Origin: Pyxidicoccus trucidator | GTDB lineage: Bacteria > Myxococcota > Myxococcia > Myxococcales > Myxococcaceae | Length of the DNA stretch: 64,000 nt | Assembly: GCF_010894435.1 (NCBI RefSeq) | Contig: NZ_JAAIXZ010000003.1 | Span: 62,001-126,000 of the forward strand | Direction of reading: 5' to 3' | Part shown: one piece after another, positions 8,884-21,159 of the stretch | How positions within the stretch are numbered: the stretch's first letter is position 1 | How the letters are laid out: every line of letters starts with the position of its first letter | Made by a program: the position numbers and the translations under genes | The notes under the pieces: generated by a model | What the model saw: the letters and a program-made list of their open reading frames with translations, nothing else | Databases searched by the model: none | What the model was told of the DNA's origin: nothing

Positions 8884-10908
8884 TCAGAGCGTCTTCATGT
8901 ACTCGATGAGGGCCCAGCGCTCCGTGTCGGTGAGCGACTGGGTGAAGTCATGCCCTTCGTTGCCCAGCCCGTAGAGGTGCGAGTTGAAAATCATTCGCGA
9001 GCGGATCTGCTTCTGGGTGATGGGCGGCGGCGACTGGTAGCCCAGCGAGTTGTAGTTGGCGACCAAGTTGGAGATGTTGGCGAAGAGGACGTCGACCGTC
9101 GCCATCTCCTGGCTGCAGGGGATGAACGGGTCATTGGCCGGCACATCGCCGCAGGCCAGGGGCGTCACCTTCCAGCCGAGCTTCGCGAAGTCGTACGACG
9201 CAAAGCTCCCGTCGTAGCCGGCGTTGCTCCCCAGCGAGTTGGCCGAGCTCTGCTGGCGCTTCCACACCTTCCGGCGGTCCGACGGCTTCAGCACCTCCCA
9301 GAGAGAGGGCACGCTGCCGTTGTGGAAGAAGGGCGCGGACGCCCACGCGCCATAGAGCGGCGGCGCGACGTAGCCGAACGGTTCAATCCACTCGTTCGGC
9401 CCCACGGGTGAGAAGACGGGCCCGGTGCCATTGTCGTACTTGCTGCGCGGCACGCGGCGCAGGGCGCTCATCACCGGGTCGTCGTAGAAGGGGCCGTGGT
9501 CGGGGGCCTCGTCGTTGTAGCCGAGGAAGGACGTGTTCCACGTTCTGCGCTTGCGCTCGTCCGCCATCAGGTCCACGCGCGCCGGGTCCGTGCGGATGGT
9601 TTCAATGGGGGTGATGACGCCGGCGATACCCTTGAGCCGGGGGTCGGGCAGGAACGCCGGGTTGGCGGCGTGGCGTGGCGAGTAGACGCCATGGCAGCTC
9701 GCACAGGAGCCATTGCCCGGCGTCTTCGGGATGCTGGCATTGGCGCCGTTCGCCCAGAGGTCGCGCTCGTGGAAGAGGATGGCGCCCTGCTCGGCGAGCG
9801 CGGTGTTGACCGTCTTGGGGTAGACGGGGGGCGAGAGCGAGATGAAGAAGTTGTCGTTGTCGTCGAACTCGGCCGTCAGCGCGCGGCGCTGCGCCGGCGA
9901 GCGGCCCAGGTTCGCGATTCCGAACGCCATCTCCGAGCGGACGTTGTCCGAGGTGAGCGCGCCGTCCCAGAACTGCCGTGTCTTGAAGGCGCGGTACCAC
10001 CAGTTGGGCGCACGAGACATGCCTCCCGCGTGGGTGGGGAAATATTCGAGCAGGCTGGGCACGAGGGCCAGCGAGTCCATGTCGAAGATGGCGGGCAGCA
10101 GGTCGACGATGCCGATGGCGTCGCTCGAGCCTCGGCCCACGCTCCAGGGCACGGGCGCGAGCAGGAGCGGCGTCTGCCAGGCCACGGAGCGGAAGAAGTC
10201 GGACTGGATGAGGCCGGCATCCACCGCGTCATTCGTGCGGCCCCACGCGAAGCCCGCTTCCTGCTCGGTGCCGAGCCGCGAGTCGTGGCAGCCCGAGCAG
10301 TTCGACGCAATCTTGCCCGTGTAGCGCCCGTTGTCGTCCTTCTCCTGCACGATGCCCAGCGGGAGCTGGCCGCTGCCTCCATTGGTGAGGTTGGGGTTCT
10401 CCCAGGGCATCGGGTAGGGATTGCGGAACGGCGCCTTCGCGAGCCCGTAGCGCTTGATGACCTGCTCATCAAAGTCGGCGGGGCGGAAGACGTACCCCCA
10501 GAGCCTGAAGAGGTTGTAATAGCCGAGCGAGTCGCTGAACGGCTGGAAGTAGGCGCGCGTCTCGATGTTCGTGCGGCCCCGGACGACGCTCGCGCGGAAC
10601 TCGCCGCAGGTCTGCGGATTCGGCGCCAGCGTCGAGACGAACGGCGCCGGCGGGTTGTGGAGGTCCACCCAGTACGCGTTGAACTGCACCGCGGCCCCGG
10701 GCTTGTTGACGCCGGGCACCACGAGGGTGCGCGGGTCCACCGGCAACGGCGTGGAGTCCGGCTTCCCCTGACAGGCCGCCGTGAATGGCGAGCGCAGCGC
10801 CGTCGTGTCCAGCAGGGGCAACGGGTCCGCGCCCGCTGCCTGGGAGACGCCCATGGCGAGAGTCAGGGCACTCGAAAACGCCCACTTCCGATTCCATCGC
10901 AGTCTCAT
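8884..10908 (-). CDS. Di-haem c-type cytochrome, RoxA/RoxB-type rubber oxygenase candidate
   Basis: A 674-residue protein with a signal peptide (cleavage near AAGA, residues 24-27), so it is periplasmic or secreted. Two c-type haem sites are CSGCH (204-208) and CASCH (402-406), 198 residues apart. As I recall it, RoxA of Xanthomonas sp. 35Y (678 residues) has its two sites at about 191 and 390, the same spacing. Its active-site Trp302 and Phe317 are 15 apart, and here W314 (QFWDG) and F329 (MAFG) lie at the matching offset. RoxA-like genes are known in Myxococcus and Corallococcus. The enzyme cleaves poly(cis-1,4-isoprene) with O2 into oligo-isoprenoid aldehydes/ketones. The alternative is another member of the di-haem peroxidase/MauG superfamily. 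The start has GGAGGG 5-10 nt upstream. It is a single gene with its own terminator and upstream palindrome. Confidence 0.72.
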   Translation of the reverse strand: MRLRWNRKWAFSSALTLAMGVSQAAGADPLPLLDTTALRSPFTAACQGKPDSTPLPVDPRTLVVPGVNKPGAAVQFNAYWVDLHNPPAPFVSTLAPNPQTCGEFRASVVRGRTNIETRAYFQPFSDSLGYYNLFRLWGYVFRPADFDEQVIKRYGLAKAPFRNPYPMPWENPNLTNGGSGQLPLGIVQEKDDNGRYTGKIASNCSGCHDSRLGTEQEAGFAWGRTNDAVDAGLIQSDFFRSVAWQTPLLLAPVPWSVGRGSSDAIGIVDLLPAIFDMDSLALVPSLLEYFPTHAGGMSRAPNWWYRAFKTRQFWDGALTSDNVRSEMAFGIANLGRSPAQRRALTAEFDDNDNFFISLSPPVYPKTVNTALAEQGAILFHERDLWANGANASIPKTPGNGSCASCHGVYSPRHAANPAFLPDPRLKGIAGVITPIETIRTDPARVDLMADERKRRTWNTSFLGYNDEAPDHGPFYDDPVMSALRRVPRSKYDNGTGPVFSPVGPNEWIEPFGYVAPPLYGAWASAPFFHNGSVPSLWEVLKPSDRRKVWKRQQSSANSLGSNAGYDGSFASYDFAKLGWKVTPLACGDVPANDPFIPCSQEMATVDVLFANISNLVANYNSLGYQSPPPITQKQIRSRMIFNSHLYGLGNEGHDFTQSLTDTERWALIEYMKTL

Positions 10909-10927
10909 GCGGCCAACCCTCCAGGGT

Positions 10928-10948
10928 TTATTGGCAATGTGCCAATAA
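10928..10948 (-). promoter_or_regulatory. Perfect 9-3-9 palindrome upstream of the RoxA-like gene
   Basis: Arms TTATTGGCA and TGCCAATAA around ATG form a perfect 21-bp palindrome ending 20 nt before the cytochrome ATG and just outside the GGAGGG ribosome site. It is markedly A+T-rich for this genome. It may be an operator for a dimeric repressor or activator; as RNA it would form a hairpin close to the ribosome site. It does not fit sigma-54 spacing. Confidence 0.55.
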
Positions 10949-11620
10949 GCGAATTCCTAGGCTTCCGGGCTGCCGCCCACAATACGCAGCGCGTCAACGT
11001 GTCCTCGTTGCGGGCCTCGTGTGCGGCGGGACACAGGGCGCCCCGCGCTCGACGGAGGGAGTCGCGCCCCGCGCGCTCGGAGGAGCGTGTGGCCTGGCGC
11101 GATTGATTCCTCGCGGCGTCGAGACGCTGCGTTGGCCTTGCGCCCGCGGAGCTGTTCCGGAGGAGGTTTGAGCGGACTGCGCGGCACCACGTGTGGCGCG
11201 TGGACGTGTTGAGGGAAGCGGGACGTGCCGCGCGCCTCACTTCGCCGCGTGGGTCAGCTCCAGGGGCAGGCTTTGGGGCCTCGCTTCACCGGGAGGACAA
11301 GCCCGACGCACTCCGGGCCCGCCATGCAAAGTGCCTGCCCGTACTAAGGGTGAACCCGCAGCCGCTGAGGGTCGCCCCAGGCATCCGGCCTGTCACGACA
11401 CCCCCCGGATGACCGACCCTGCGGGTGGACAGTCACGGCGCAGCCGATATTCTTCGGCCCACGTAGCGTTGGAAGCCATGGACGTATTCCACGGTGCCCA
11501 CGCGCAGGCCGCCCGGGGCGCAACCCCCTTGGTCCCGGCGCTCGCGTGGAAGGAGTGCGGTTGCCCGGACGACCTTGGAGGTCCGGCGTGCGGCGGCTCC
11601 GTTGCATCGTGGGGGGCCTG

Positions 11621-11655
11621 CTCGGGCCCCGGGGGGCAGTATCCCGGGGCCCGAG
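11621..11655 (-). terminator. Strong 13-bp hairpin after the TPR-like gene
   Basis: Perfect stem CTCGGGCCCCGGG/CCCGGGGCCCGAG with a 9-nt loop, 25 nt beyond the stop codon of the leftward gene ending at 11681. No T-run follows, but the stem is among the strongest in the window. Confidence 0.65.
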
Positions 11656-11680
11656 AGTCCTCGTTGCCAGGGCAACCGCG

Positions 11681-13126
11681 TTACGGCTGAGCTTCGGCGG
11701 CCCGAGCGGGAGCGCCCGCCGCGAAGGACAGCAGGTACGCCGGCTCGTCTCGCGTGTTCTGGTCCAGCAGCTCCTCCGTCAGGGAGTGCAGCGGCCACCG
11801 CGCCAGCTCCGTCTTGCGGAACTGCTCGATGGCCTTCTCCAGGGCCTCCAACTGCCCGAGCGCCAGCGCGCGGCCCGCCTCGTCCGCCATGTCCTGCGTG
11901 CCGCTCCGGATGAGCTGGAGGCCCGCCATGCGCTCCATCATCGTCGGGTGCTCCATCATCCGTGAGCCGATGTCCCGGGTGATGCGGCCCAGCCGCTGCA
12001 CGCCCTCGGGGGTGAGCCCGCCCCGCGTGCCCACGTTGCGCGTGCGCAGAATCCACGAGCCCCGGTCCACCACGCCGCGCGACACCGCGGACATGGCCAT
12101 GGCGCTGGCATCCGGGACGCCAGCGTCCTTCAGCAGCTTCCGGGCCTTCTGGAACTGCTCCGCGAAAGACGTGCCCTCCCGCCACACGGGCAGCGCCGCC
12201 ACCTTCTCCAGCGCGTCCACCTCCGCCGCGCTCATCGCCGAGCCCTGCTCGGTGTCTCCCAGCAGCACCAGCAGCTGGAGGTTCATGGCGCGCGGGTGCG
12301 CCGCCGCCAGCCGCTCCAGCGTCCCGCGGAACACCTTCCGGGCCTCCTCGTGCGAGGACTCGGGCAGCGCGTCGCCGCGCAGCGCGTCCATGATGGCCAC
12401 GTAGAAGAACGGGTCCTCCACCTTCGGCAGCTGCGCCAGCAGGAAGAGCGCCTTCTCCGCGTCCAGCCGCCGCGCGCCGAGCGCTATCAGCAGCTTCACC
12501 TCGTCCGAGGTGGCGCGCGTCCACGCCGCCTGCTCCGCGCCCGCGACGGTGGGGTCCGGCGGCAGGGGCGTGGCGCCCGGCAGCAGCTGGCTCTTCTGGA
12601 AGTCCGGCCGGCCCAGCGACACCCAGGCCTCGCGGAAGGCCTGCTGCCAGGAGGTGCCCGGCGTGCGCCGCAGCTCGCGCAGCCGCTGGAGCAGCTTCAG
12701 CTCCTTGCCGCGCGGCGCGGCATCCTCCAGGTGCGCCAGCGCGGTGCCGGCCTCGGCGTCATTGCCCGTCTCCAGCGCGAGGCACGCCTGGATGAAGAGG
12801 GCGGGCGCGTGCTCCGGGTCCCGCTTCAGCGCCTCGGCCAGCTCCGCGCGCGCCTTCTCCACGTTTCCCGCGGCGGCGGCGCGGGCGGCGCGGTCCGTGG
12901 GGAGCAGCACCTCCATGGGGGCCTGCGGCTTCGCGGCCCTCGGGCCCTTCTCGTCGTGCCCGTGGTGGTCATCATGCCCATCCCCCGCCTTCGCGCGCGC
13001 GCCGGGACGGCCCCCCGAGAGGACGAAGAACGCGGCCAGCAGCGCCACGACCATGCCCCCGAGGGCGAAGAAGAGGGGCTTGCGGCGCGAGGGGGAGGAG
13101 GGCGGAGCGGGCATCGGGTCCGACAT
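11681..13126 (-). CDS. Membrane-anchored TPR-like hypothetical protein
   Basis: A 481-residue protein with a short Pro-rich cytoplasmic start, one membrane segment at about 20-40 (PLFFALGGMVVALLAAFFVL), then a His/Asp-rich stretch (DGHDDHHGHDEKG) that could bind metal. From about residue 75 the sequence is helical, with Ala-rich pairs such as AGNVEKARAELAEALKRDPEHAPALF, which fits a tetratricopeptide unit; the rest may be further degenerate repeats. The enzyme or complex it serves is unknown. The ATG at 13126 (MSDPMPAP) is preceded by a GGAG site. It is divergent from the PhoD-like gene. Confidence 0.72.
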   Translation of the reverse strand: MSDPMPAPPSSPSRRKPLFFALGGMVVALLAAFFVLSGGRPGARAKAGDGHDDHHGHDEKGPRAAKPQAPMEVLLPTDRAARAAAAGNVEKARAELAEALKRDPEHAPALFIQACLALETGNDAEAGTALAHLEDAAPRGKELKLLQRLRELRRTPGTSWQQAFREAWVSLGRPDFQKSQLLPGATPLPPDPTVAGAEQAAWTRATSDEVKLLIALGARRLDAEKALFLLAQLPKVEDPFFYVAIMDALRGDALPESSHEEARKVFRGTLERLAAAHPRAMNLQLLVLLGDTEQGSAMSAAEVDALEKVAALPVWREGTSFAEQFQKARKLLKDAGVPDASAMAMSAVSRGVVDRGSWILRTRNVGTRGGLTPEGVQRLGRITRDIGSRMMEHPTMMERMAGLQLIRSGTQDMADEAGRALALGQLEALEKAIEQFRKTELARWPLHSLTEELLDQNTRDEPAYLLSFAAGAPARAAEAQP

Positions 13127-13306
13127 CGGGCGGTCATCTCCGGAGGGGTGGGGAGGCGCATTCCAGCCGGCCGGGGCCACGGGAGCAAGCCGGCCCGCGT
13201 CGTCCGGACGTTCTCGGCTGCACCTCATGGGCTCCGGAGTGATTGACGCGGAGTGCGCGCTGCGACGGAATCCCACTCGCGGTCAGGGCACAGGAGGCCC
13301 ACACCC

Positions 13307-14752
13307 ATGGCGCTCGCGTTTCCCGTTCATCCCGTCACGGTGGGCCCCATCGTCGGGGCCACCACGGACACCACCGTGCGCCTCTGGGGGCGGGGCGAGC
13401 CCCCCCGGCCGCCCGGGGGGCGCTACTGCTACGGCATCGCTCAAATCCTCACCGCGGGCACCACCACGCCCGAGAAGGCGACCTACTTCAAGCTGCGCGC
13501 CGAGGACGACTTCACCGGCAGTGTCGACTTCACCGGCCTCCAGCCCGCGCGCGCCTACGCGTACCGCATGGGCTACTTCTTCTCCGACGTGGAGCAGCAC
13601 CTGCTGCTGCCGCCCGTGGGGCTGGAGCTGCAGGGGGCCACGGCGGGCGCCTTCCGAAGCGCCAGGCCACCGGGCAGCCCGGAGCTGTCCTTCGTCTTCG
13701 GCTCGTGCCGCCACCCGGGCCCGGCCGAGGAGGAGTACGTGGGCCTGAGCAACCGCGGCGACCGCATCTTCGGCACCATCCTGGAGCAGGCGGACAGCAC
13801 GCCCACGGACCTGCTCCTCATGGTGGGGGACCAGATCTACGCCGACGTGCGGGCCAACGCGCGCACCTTCGAGGAGTACTGCGACACGTACCGCAAGGCC
13901 TTCACCCAGCCGCTGCTGCGCAGGCTGATGGCGCGCGTGCCCACGTACATGACGATGGACGACCACGAAATCGTGGACAACTGGTCCATGGACAAGCTCG
14001 TGGACCCGGACCTGAGCAACGAGCAGCGGTGGGCGAACCGGGTGCGCTTCCTCGCGGCGATGGAGGCGTACCGCTCCTACCAGGTGGTGCACGGGCCGGC
14101 GCTGGAGCGGCGCGACGTGGAGGGCGTCACCAACGCGCTGACGCGCTACTGGTACGACTTCCAGGTGGGCCCCGCGCGCTTCTTCGTCCTCGACACGCGC
14201 ACGGAGCGCTACCACCGCGCCAGGCCGCCGCAGCTGCTGAGCCCGACGCAGCTGGACGCGCTGAAGCACTGGATGGCGAAGGACCCGGGCGGGCTGAAGT
14301 TCGTGGTGTCCTCGGTGCCGTTCTTCCCGGACGTGAAGCTGGCGGGGATTGCGGCGGTGGAGCGCATGGACAAGTGGGCGGGCTTCCTGCACCAGCGCCA
14401 GCACCTGCTGGACTACATCCGCGACAACGACGTGCGCCGCGTGGTGTTCCTCTCCGGAGACATCCACGCGTCGCTGTGGAGCGAGCTGCGCTGCAAGTCA
14501 GACAAGGACTTCCGCCTCTACTCCATCATCTCCTCGGCCTTCGCCGCGCCGGCCTTCGTCCCGCCGGAGTTCATGTACGAGCAGGCCGGAGTCCTCGACG
14601 GGCAGTCGGACTATGTCGTCGCCCGGCACGGCGGCTACGTGCAGCTGAGCAACTTCACCCGGCTCACCTGGAAGGAGCCGGTGCTGCGCGTGGAGGTGTT
14701 CGAGCGCAAGGGCGCACGCGTCCAGGACGCGGAGCTGCGACTGGACGCGTGA
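13307..14752 (+). CDS. PhoD-like metallophosphatase
   Basis: A 481-residue protein of the alkaline phosphatase D family. The N-terminal third is an Ig-like domain (VGPIVGATTDTTVRLW). The metallophosphatase core follows with FVFGSCRHPG, LMVGDQIYAD, MTMDDHEIVDNW and FLSGDIHAS, the metal-binding Asp/Asn/His motifs. PhoD enzymes hydrolyse phosphodiesters and monoesters with Fe/Ca at the active site. No Tat or Sec signal precedes the ATG at 13307, which has GGAGG 11 nt upstream, so this one is probably cytoplasmic, unlike classical secreted PhoD. It ends only 14 nt from the convergent GIN lipoprotein gene. Confidence 0.85.
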   Translation: MALAFPVHPVTVGPIVGATTDTTVRLWGRGEPPRPPGGRYCYGIAQILTAGTTTPEKATYFKLRAEDDFTGSVDFTGLQPARAYAYRMGYFFSDVEQHLLLPPVGLELQGATAGAFRSARPPGSPELSFVFGSCRHPGPAEEEYVGLSNRGDRIFGTILEQADSTPTDLLLMVGDQIYADVRANARTFEEYCDTYRKAFTQPLLRRLMARVPTYMTMDDHEIVDNWSMDKLVDPDLSNEQRWANRVRFLAAMEAYRSYQVVHGPALERRDVEGVTNALTRYWYDFQVGPARFFVLDTRTERYHRARPPQLLSPTQLDALKHWMAKDPGGLKFVVSSVPFFPDVKLAGIAAVERMDKWAGFLHQRQHLLDYIRDNDVRRVVFLSGDIHASLWSELRCKSDKDFRLYSIISSAFAAPAFVPPEFMYEQAGVLDGQSDYVVARHGGYVQLSNFTRLTWKEPVLRVEVFERKGARVQDAELRLDA

Positions 14753-14766
14753 GCCGGGGGCGGGCG

Positions 14767-15495
14767 TCAGTCCTTGTAGGTGACGCGCGAGCCGCCGCTG
14801 GTGTCCACGTCGCTGCGGCCCGGGCGGGACACCAGCCGGATGGTGCTGCCACCGGAGGCGTCGCCGGAGACGCTGTCGGAGACGTCCGCCTCCACGCGTG
14901 AGCCGCCGCTGGCCTCGGCCTCCAGCGTCTTCAGGCCCTTCACGTCGAGGGCGAGCACCTCGGCGCCGCCGCTGGCCTCGGCGTCCAGCTCCCGGGCGCG
15001 GCCGGACAGCTTCACGCGCGAGCCACCGCTGGCCTCGGCCTCCACCCTGCGCGCGTCCACGCCGCGGACGGAGACGACAGCGCCGCCGCTGGCCTCGGCG
15101 GAGAACTCGTCGGTGTCGGTGGCGTCGGCGTCGATGTGGCCGCCGCCGCTGGCGCTGACGCTGTGCACGTTGGGGTTGGTGACGTAGAGGCGCACCTTGC
15201 TGCCCCGGAAGTTGTTGAAGACGCCGTTGCGCTCGACGCGGGTGGTGAGCACGCCGTCCTCCACCTCGAGCTTCACGCGGGCGACCAGGTCCGACGGCCC
15301 CTCGAGGCGCACGGACTTGGGACCGACCTTCACCTCGGCCTGGATGCCATGGCTCACGGCCACGCCGTCGAAGTCGGGCACGTCCCGGGCCTCGCCCTTC
15401 TGGGCGGAGGCGTCGTCCTTGCCGGACTCCTGGGCGTGGGCACAGGCGGACAGCGCGAGGAAGGAGACGAGGAAGGAGATGCGGGCGGTCTTCAT
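14767..15495 (-). CDS. Head-GIN (DUF2807) lipoprotein
   Basis: A 242-residue lipoprotein: signal sequence with lipobox LSAC (Cys near residue 17), then a domain that begins FDGVAVSHGIQAEVKVG, typical of the head-GIN/DUF2807 family (putative auto-transporter adhesin fold). From about residue 120 there are six EASGG/DASGG-type repeats spaced about 20 residues, consistent with coils of a right-handed beta-helix. The function of the family is not established; a structural or adhesive envelope role is inferred. The ATG at 15495 is set by the signal peptide and a GGAG site. It follows the PEGA kinase gene in the same direction with an 85-nt gap and may be co-transcribed. Confidence 0.82.
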   Translation of the reverse strand: MKTARISFLVSFLALSACAHAQESGKDDASAQKGEARDVPDFDGVAVSHGIQAEVKVGPKSVRLEGPSDLVARVKLEVEDGVLTTRVERNGVFNNFRGSKVRLYVTNPNVHSVSASGGGHIDADATDTDEFSAEASGGAVVSVRGVDARRVEAEASGGSRVKLSGRARELDAEASGGAEVLALDVKGLKTLEAEASGGSRVEADVSDSVSGDASGGSTIRLVSRPGRSDVDTSGGSRVTYKD

Positions 15496-15580
15496 GGGGC
15501 ACGCTCCAAAAGCAATGGGGGCCCAGGCGGACCCCGTCATGCCCAGGGTACGCACGACGGGCAAAGCCGATTGCATGCGC

Positions 15581-18574
<2,994 letters not shown>

Positions 18575-18699
18575 CGGAATCCGCCGAATCTACACTCTCA
18601 GCCGGACGGACGCGAAAGCCCGGACCCCTCGGTCTGATACAAGACTCCACGACTTCCGGGGATGGGCCGAATTGAAGCCCCATTCAGGTAGGGAATCGT

Positions 18700-18713
18700 G
18701 GGCGGAACCGCCC
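18700..18713 (-). terminator. Short hairpin after the sugar-dehydrogenase-like gene
   Basis: Inverted repeat GGGCG/CGCCC around GAAC, 25 nt beyond the stop of the gene ending at 18739. A weak candidate because the stem is short. Confidence 0.35.
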
Positions 18714-18738
18714 GGGTGCGTAGGGGGTTTCCCGGGGC

Positions 18739-21159
18739 TCAGGGAGAGGTGGCGGGGAGGGCGGCCCTCAGTCGCTCGGTGGGGATGACCTGCTTGGCCT
18801 GGTGGGCGCTGGACCAGAAGAGGCGGGCGTTGGCGACGCCGGTGTGCTCGTAGAACTCCATCCGGAGGGCGTGGGCCCGGCCGGCCTGGAGCACCACCGT
18901 CGCGCTGTTCTCGGTCGTGTCGTGGTGGGTCCAGTTGTCGATGAGGAGTCGCCCGTCCACCCAGAGGCGGACGCCGTCATTGCTCTGGGTATAGAGGGTG
19001 TAGGTCTCCGAGTACTGGGGCACCAGGCTGCCCGTCCACCGGACGGAGAAGGTGTCCACCCCCATGGAGGCGGCCGGCGCGCCGGAGCTCCACCGGAAGT
19101 CCACCGTGGGGTCCACGCGCTCCAGCTTCGTGCCGGTGAAGTCCGGCCCGTCGAAGTACTCGGCGCGCAGGCCCGGCGTGGTGGTGGTCGGGGTGAAGAC
19201 GGCGGTGTACCGCGTGTCCACGGCCGGAGTGGCCACGTCGTGTTGCGCGGGGGCGCCGTGGGCCCAGCTGGAGAAGCCATACGTCACCCCGTCCTTCACC
19301 TGCGGCGACACGACGCCCAGCGAGCGGAGCACGCCCACCACGCTCAACACCGTTCCGGGAGTCGGGACGGGCTGCCCGTCGAGTGTCACCTTGAGGCCGG
19401 GCGGCTGCGTGTCCAGGGTGAGCGCCACCTTGCGCGGGGACACGTCGCGGAACACCGCGTGCGTGGCGCCGCTGGAGTCCTTCACCGTGAGGTGGATGCG
19501 GTACCACACGTCGGAGGCCGTCTCGCCCGTGTTCGGCACGGTGAAGCTGCCGCTCCTCATTCCGGAGGTGGGTGGCATGAAGGGGTGCAGGTGCTCGGCG
19601 TGGTGGAAGTCCACGCGCCAGGTGAAGGCGCTCGCGGGGAGCACGCCGTCCTCCGCGTCCGTGGCCGAGGCCGAGAAGGCGATGACGTCCGTGGCGCGGT
19701 ACCGCGTGCCCGTCAGGGGCGTGAGCAGCGTGGCCACCGGCGCGGTGCCGGTGAGCACGGTGAGCTGGGCCTCGCCGCTGAGCACGGCGCCGGAGGCATT
19801 GGACACGCGCACGCGGTAGCGAGAGCCCGAGTCGGACAGGGCCACGGCGGCCAGCGCGAGGCTCGAGCCCGTCTGGCCCGGCAGGTCCACGCCGTTGCGT
19901 TGCCACTGGTAGCCCAGGGGCGCGGCGCCGCTCGCGACGACGGTGAAGGTGACGGCGCCGCCGTTGAGGACGCTCTGGCTGGTGGGCTGCTGCAGCACCA
20001 CGGGAGCGCCGCCGGTGGCCGTGTAGCGGATGCGGCGCACGGAGTCCCCGTTGCGGTCCAGGTAGTAGAGGCTTCCGTCCAGGCCCACGTCGAGGTCCAC
20101 GGGGGCGCCCAGGCCGTTGGCGAACAGCGTGGTGGCGCCGGTGGCCGGGTCGAGGACGCGAATCCACCCGCTGCAGTAGTCGGCGAAGAAGTAGCGCCCC
20201 ACGTAGGTGGAGGGGAACTGCGGGACGGGCGGGTTGTAGAGCGTGCCCCCGGTAATGGCGCAGCCGAGCGAGCTGCTGTCTCCGTGGCCATAGGCATGCA
20301 GCGGGGCGCGGAAGCGCGAGTCGGTGGTGGGGCCCTCGGTGTCGGGCCAGCCGTAGTTGGCGCCGGCGACGCCCACGTTGATTTCCTCCCACCGGGACTG
20401 GCCCACGTCGTTGATGAGCATTCGGCCGGTGCCCGGCTGCACGGCGAAGCTGAAGGGGTTGCGCAGGCCCATGGCCCAGATGGCGCGGTAGACGCCGGTG
20501 GTGCTGGCGACGAAGGGGTTGTCGGCGGGGATGGAGCCGTCGCGGTTGATGCGCAGCAGCTTCCCCTTGAGCGTGGTGAGCTCGCGCGCGTTGGCGGAGC
20601 GCGCGTTGTCGCCCACGGCCACGTAGAGCTTCCCGTCCCCGCCAAAGTGGAGGGCGCCGCCATTGTGGGTGTTGGCGCTGGTGAGCGGGTCAATCTCCAG
20701 GAGGATGACCTCGCTGCCGGCGACGGCGCGGTTGCCGCTGGCGGTGAAGCGGCTGACGCGGTTGCGGAGCACGGGCGAGGGAGAGGTGTAATAGACATAC
20801 ACGTACGGCTGCTGGGGGAAGCCCGGGTCGAGCGTCACGCCGAGCAGGCCGCGCTCACCGCTGTCATCGGTGTTCACCGTGACGAAGGGCTCGGTCAGGA
20901 GGGCGCCGTTCTGGATGACGCGCAGGGCGCCGTCCTGCTCGCAGACGAAGATGCGGCCGTCGGGTGCGAGCACCATGGCGGTGGGGCTGGAGAGGTCGTC
21001 GGCCACTTCGGTATCGGTGAAGAGGGGCGGCAGGGCGGCGGCGCGGTGCTGGCCGAGCTCGGGCGCGGTGGGCTCCAGCTCCGTGGATGGCAGGGGCTCC
21101 GCGCAGCCCGCGAGGCACAGCACGCAGGCAAGGGGCAGGAGGGACAAGTGGCTGCGCAT
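18739..21159 (-). CDS. Lipoprotein: glucose/sorbosone dehydrogenase-like propeller, Ig-like domain and PA14
   Basis: An 806-residue protein with a lipobox CLAGC (Cys19), hence membrane-anchored outside the cytoplasm. Residues of about 45-395 match the soluble aldose/sorbosone dehydrogenase beta-propeller (SPTAMVLAPDGRIFVCEQDGALRV, NTHNGGALHFGGDGKLYVAVGD, RNPFSFAVQPGTGRM, GANYGWPDTEG). In this family PQQ and calcium sit in the propeller, and hydrophobic sugars or alcohols are oxidised. An Ig-like domain (about 398-480), a linker with a second beta domain, and a PA14-type carbohydrate-binding domain (about 665-795, GLRAEYFDGPDFTG ... LWVDGRLLIDNW) follow. The combination suggests oxidation of bound polysaccharide ends; the substrate is unknown. 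Confidence 0.85.
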   Translation of the reverse strand: MRSHLSLLPLACVLCLAGCAEPLPSTELEPTAPELGQHRAAALPPLFTDTEVADDLSSPTAMVLAPDGRIFVCEQDGALRVIQNGALLTEPFVTVNTDDSGERGLLGVTLDPGFPQQPYVYVYYTSPSPVLRNRVSRFTASGNRAVAGSEVILLEIDPLTSANTHNGGALHFGGDGKLYVAVGDNARSANARELTTLKGKLLRINRDGSIPADNPFVASTTGVYRAIWAMGLRNPFSFAVQPGTGRMLINDVGQSRWEEINVGVAGANYGWPDTEGPTTDSRFRAPLHAYGHGDSSSLGCAITGGTLYNPPVPQFPSTYVGRYFFADYCSGWIRVLDPATGATTLFANGLGAPVDLDVGLDGSLYYLDRNGDSVRRIRYTATGGAPVVLQQPTSQSVLNGGAVTFTVVASGAAPLGYQWQRNGVDLPGQTGSSLALAAVALSDSGSRYRVRVSNASGAVLSGEAQLTVLTGTAPVATLLTPLTGTRYRATDVIAFSASATDAEDGVLPASAFTWRVDFHHAEHLHPFMPPTSGMRSGSFTVPNTGETASDVWYRIHLTVKDSSGATHAVFRDVSPRKVALTLDTQPPGLKVTLDGQPVPTPGTVLSVVGVLRSLGVVSPQVKDGVTYGFSSWAHGAPAQHDVATPAVDTRYTAVFTPTTTTPGLRAEYFDGPDFTGTKLERVDPTVDFRWSSGAPAASMGVDTFSVRWTGSLVPQYSETYTLYTQSNDGVRLWVDGRLLIDNWTHHDTTENSATVVLQAGRAHALRMEFYEHTGVANARLFWSSAHQAKQVIPTERLRAALPATSP

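Larger units (their letters stand above)
10909..11680. other. Long intergenic region without a supported gene
   Basis: About 770 bp between the cytochrome start and the end of the TPR-like gene. It contains the palindrome at 10928-10948 and the hairpin at 11621-11655. Open frames on both strands here are Arg/Pro/Gly-rich and do not look like protein families. The cytochrome promoter must lie at the left end. Confidence 0.5.

Noticed and set aside
10928..10948. The TGGCAC within the palindrome as a sigma-54 promoter element.
   Set aside because: The TTGC-type -12 box is not at the required 5-nt spacing.
9496..11106. Open frame of about 536 codons antisense to the RoxA-like gene.
   Set aside because: Composition is Arg/Val/Glu/Ala shadow text; the opposite strand carries haem motifs and a signal peptide.
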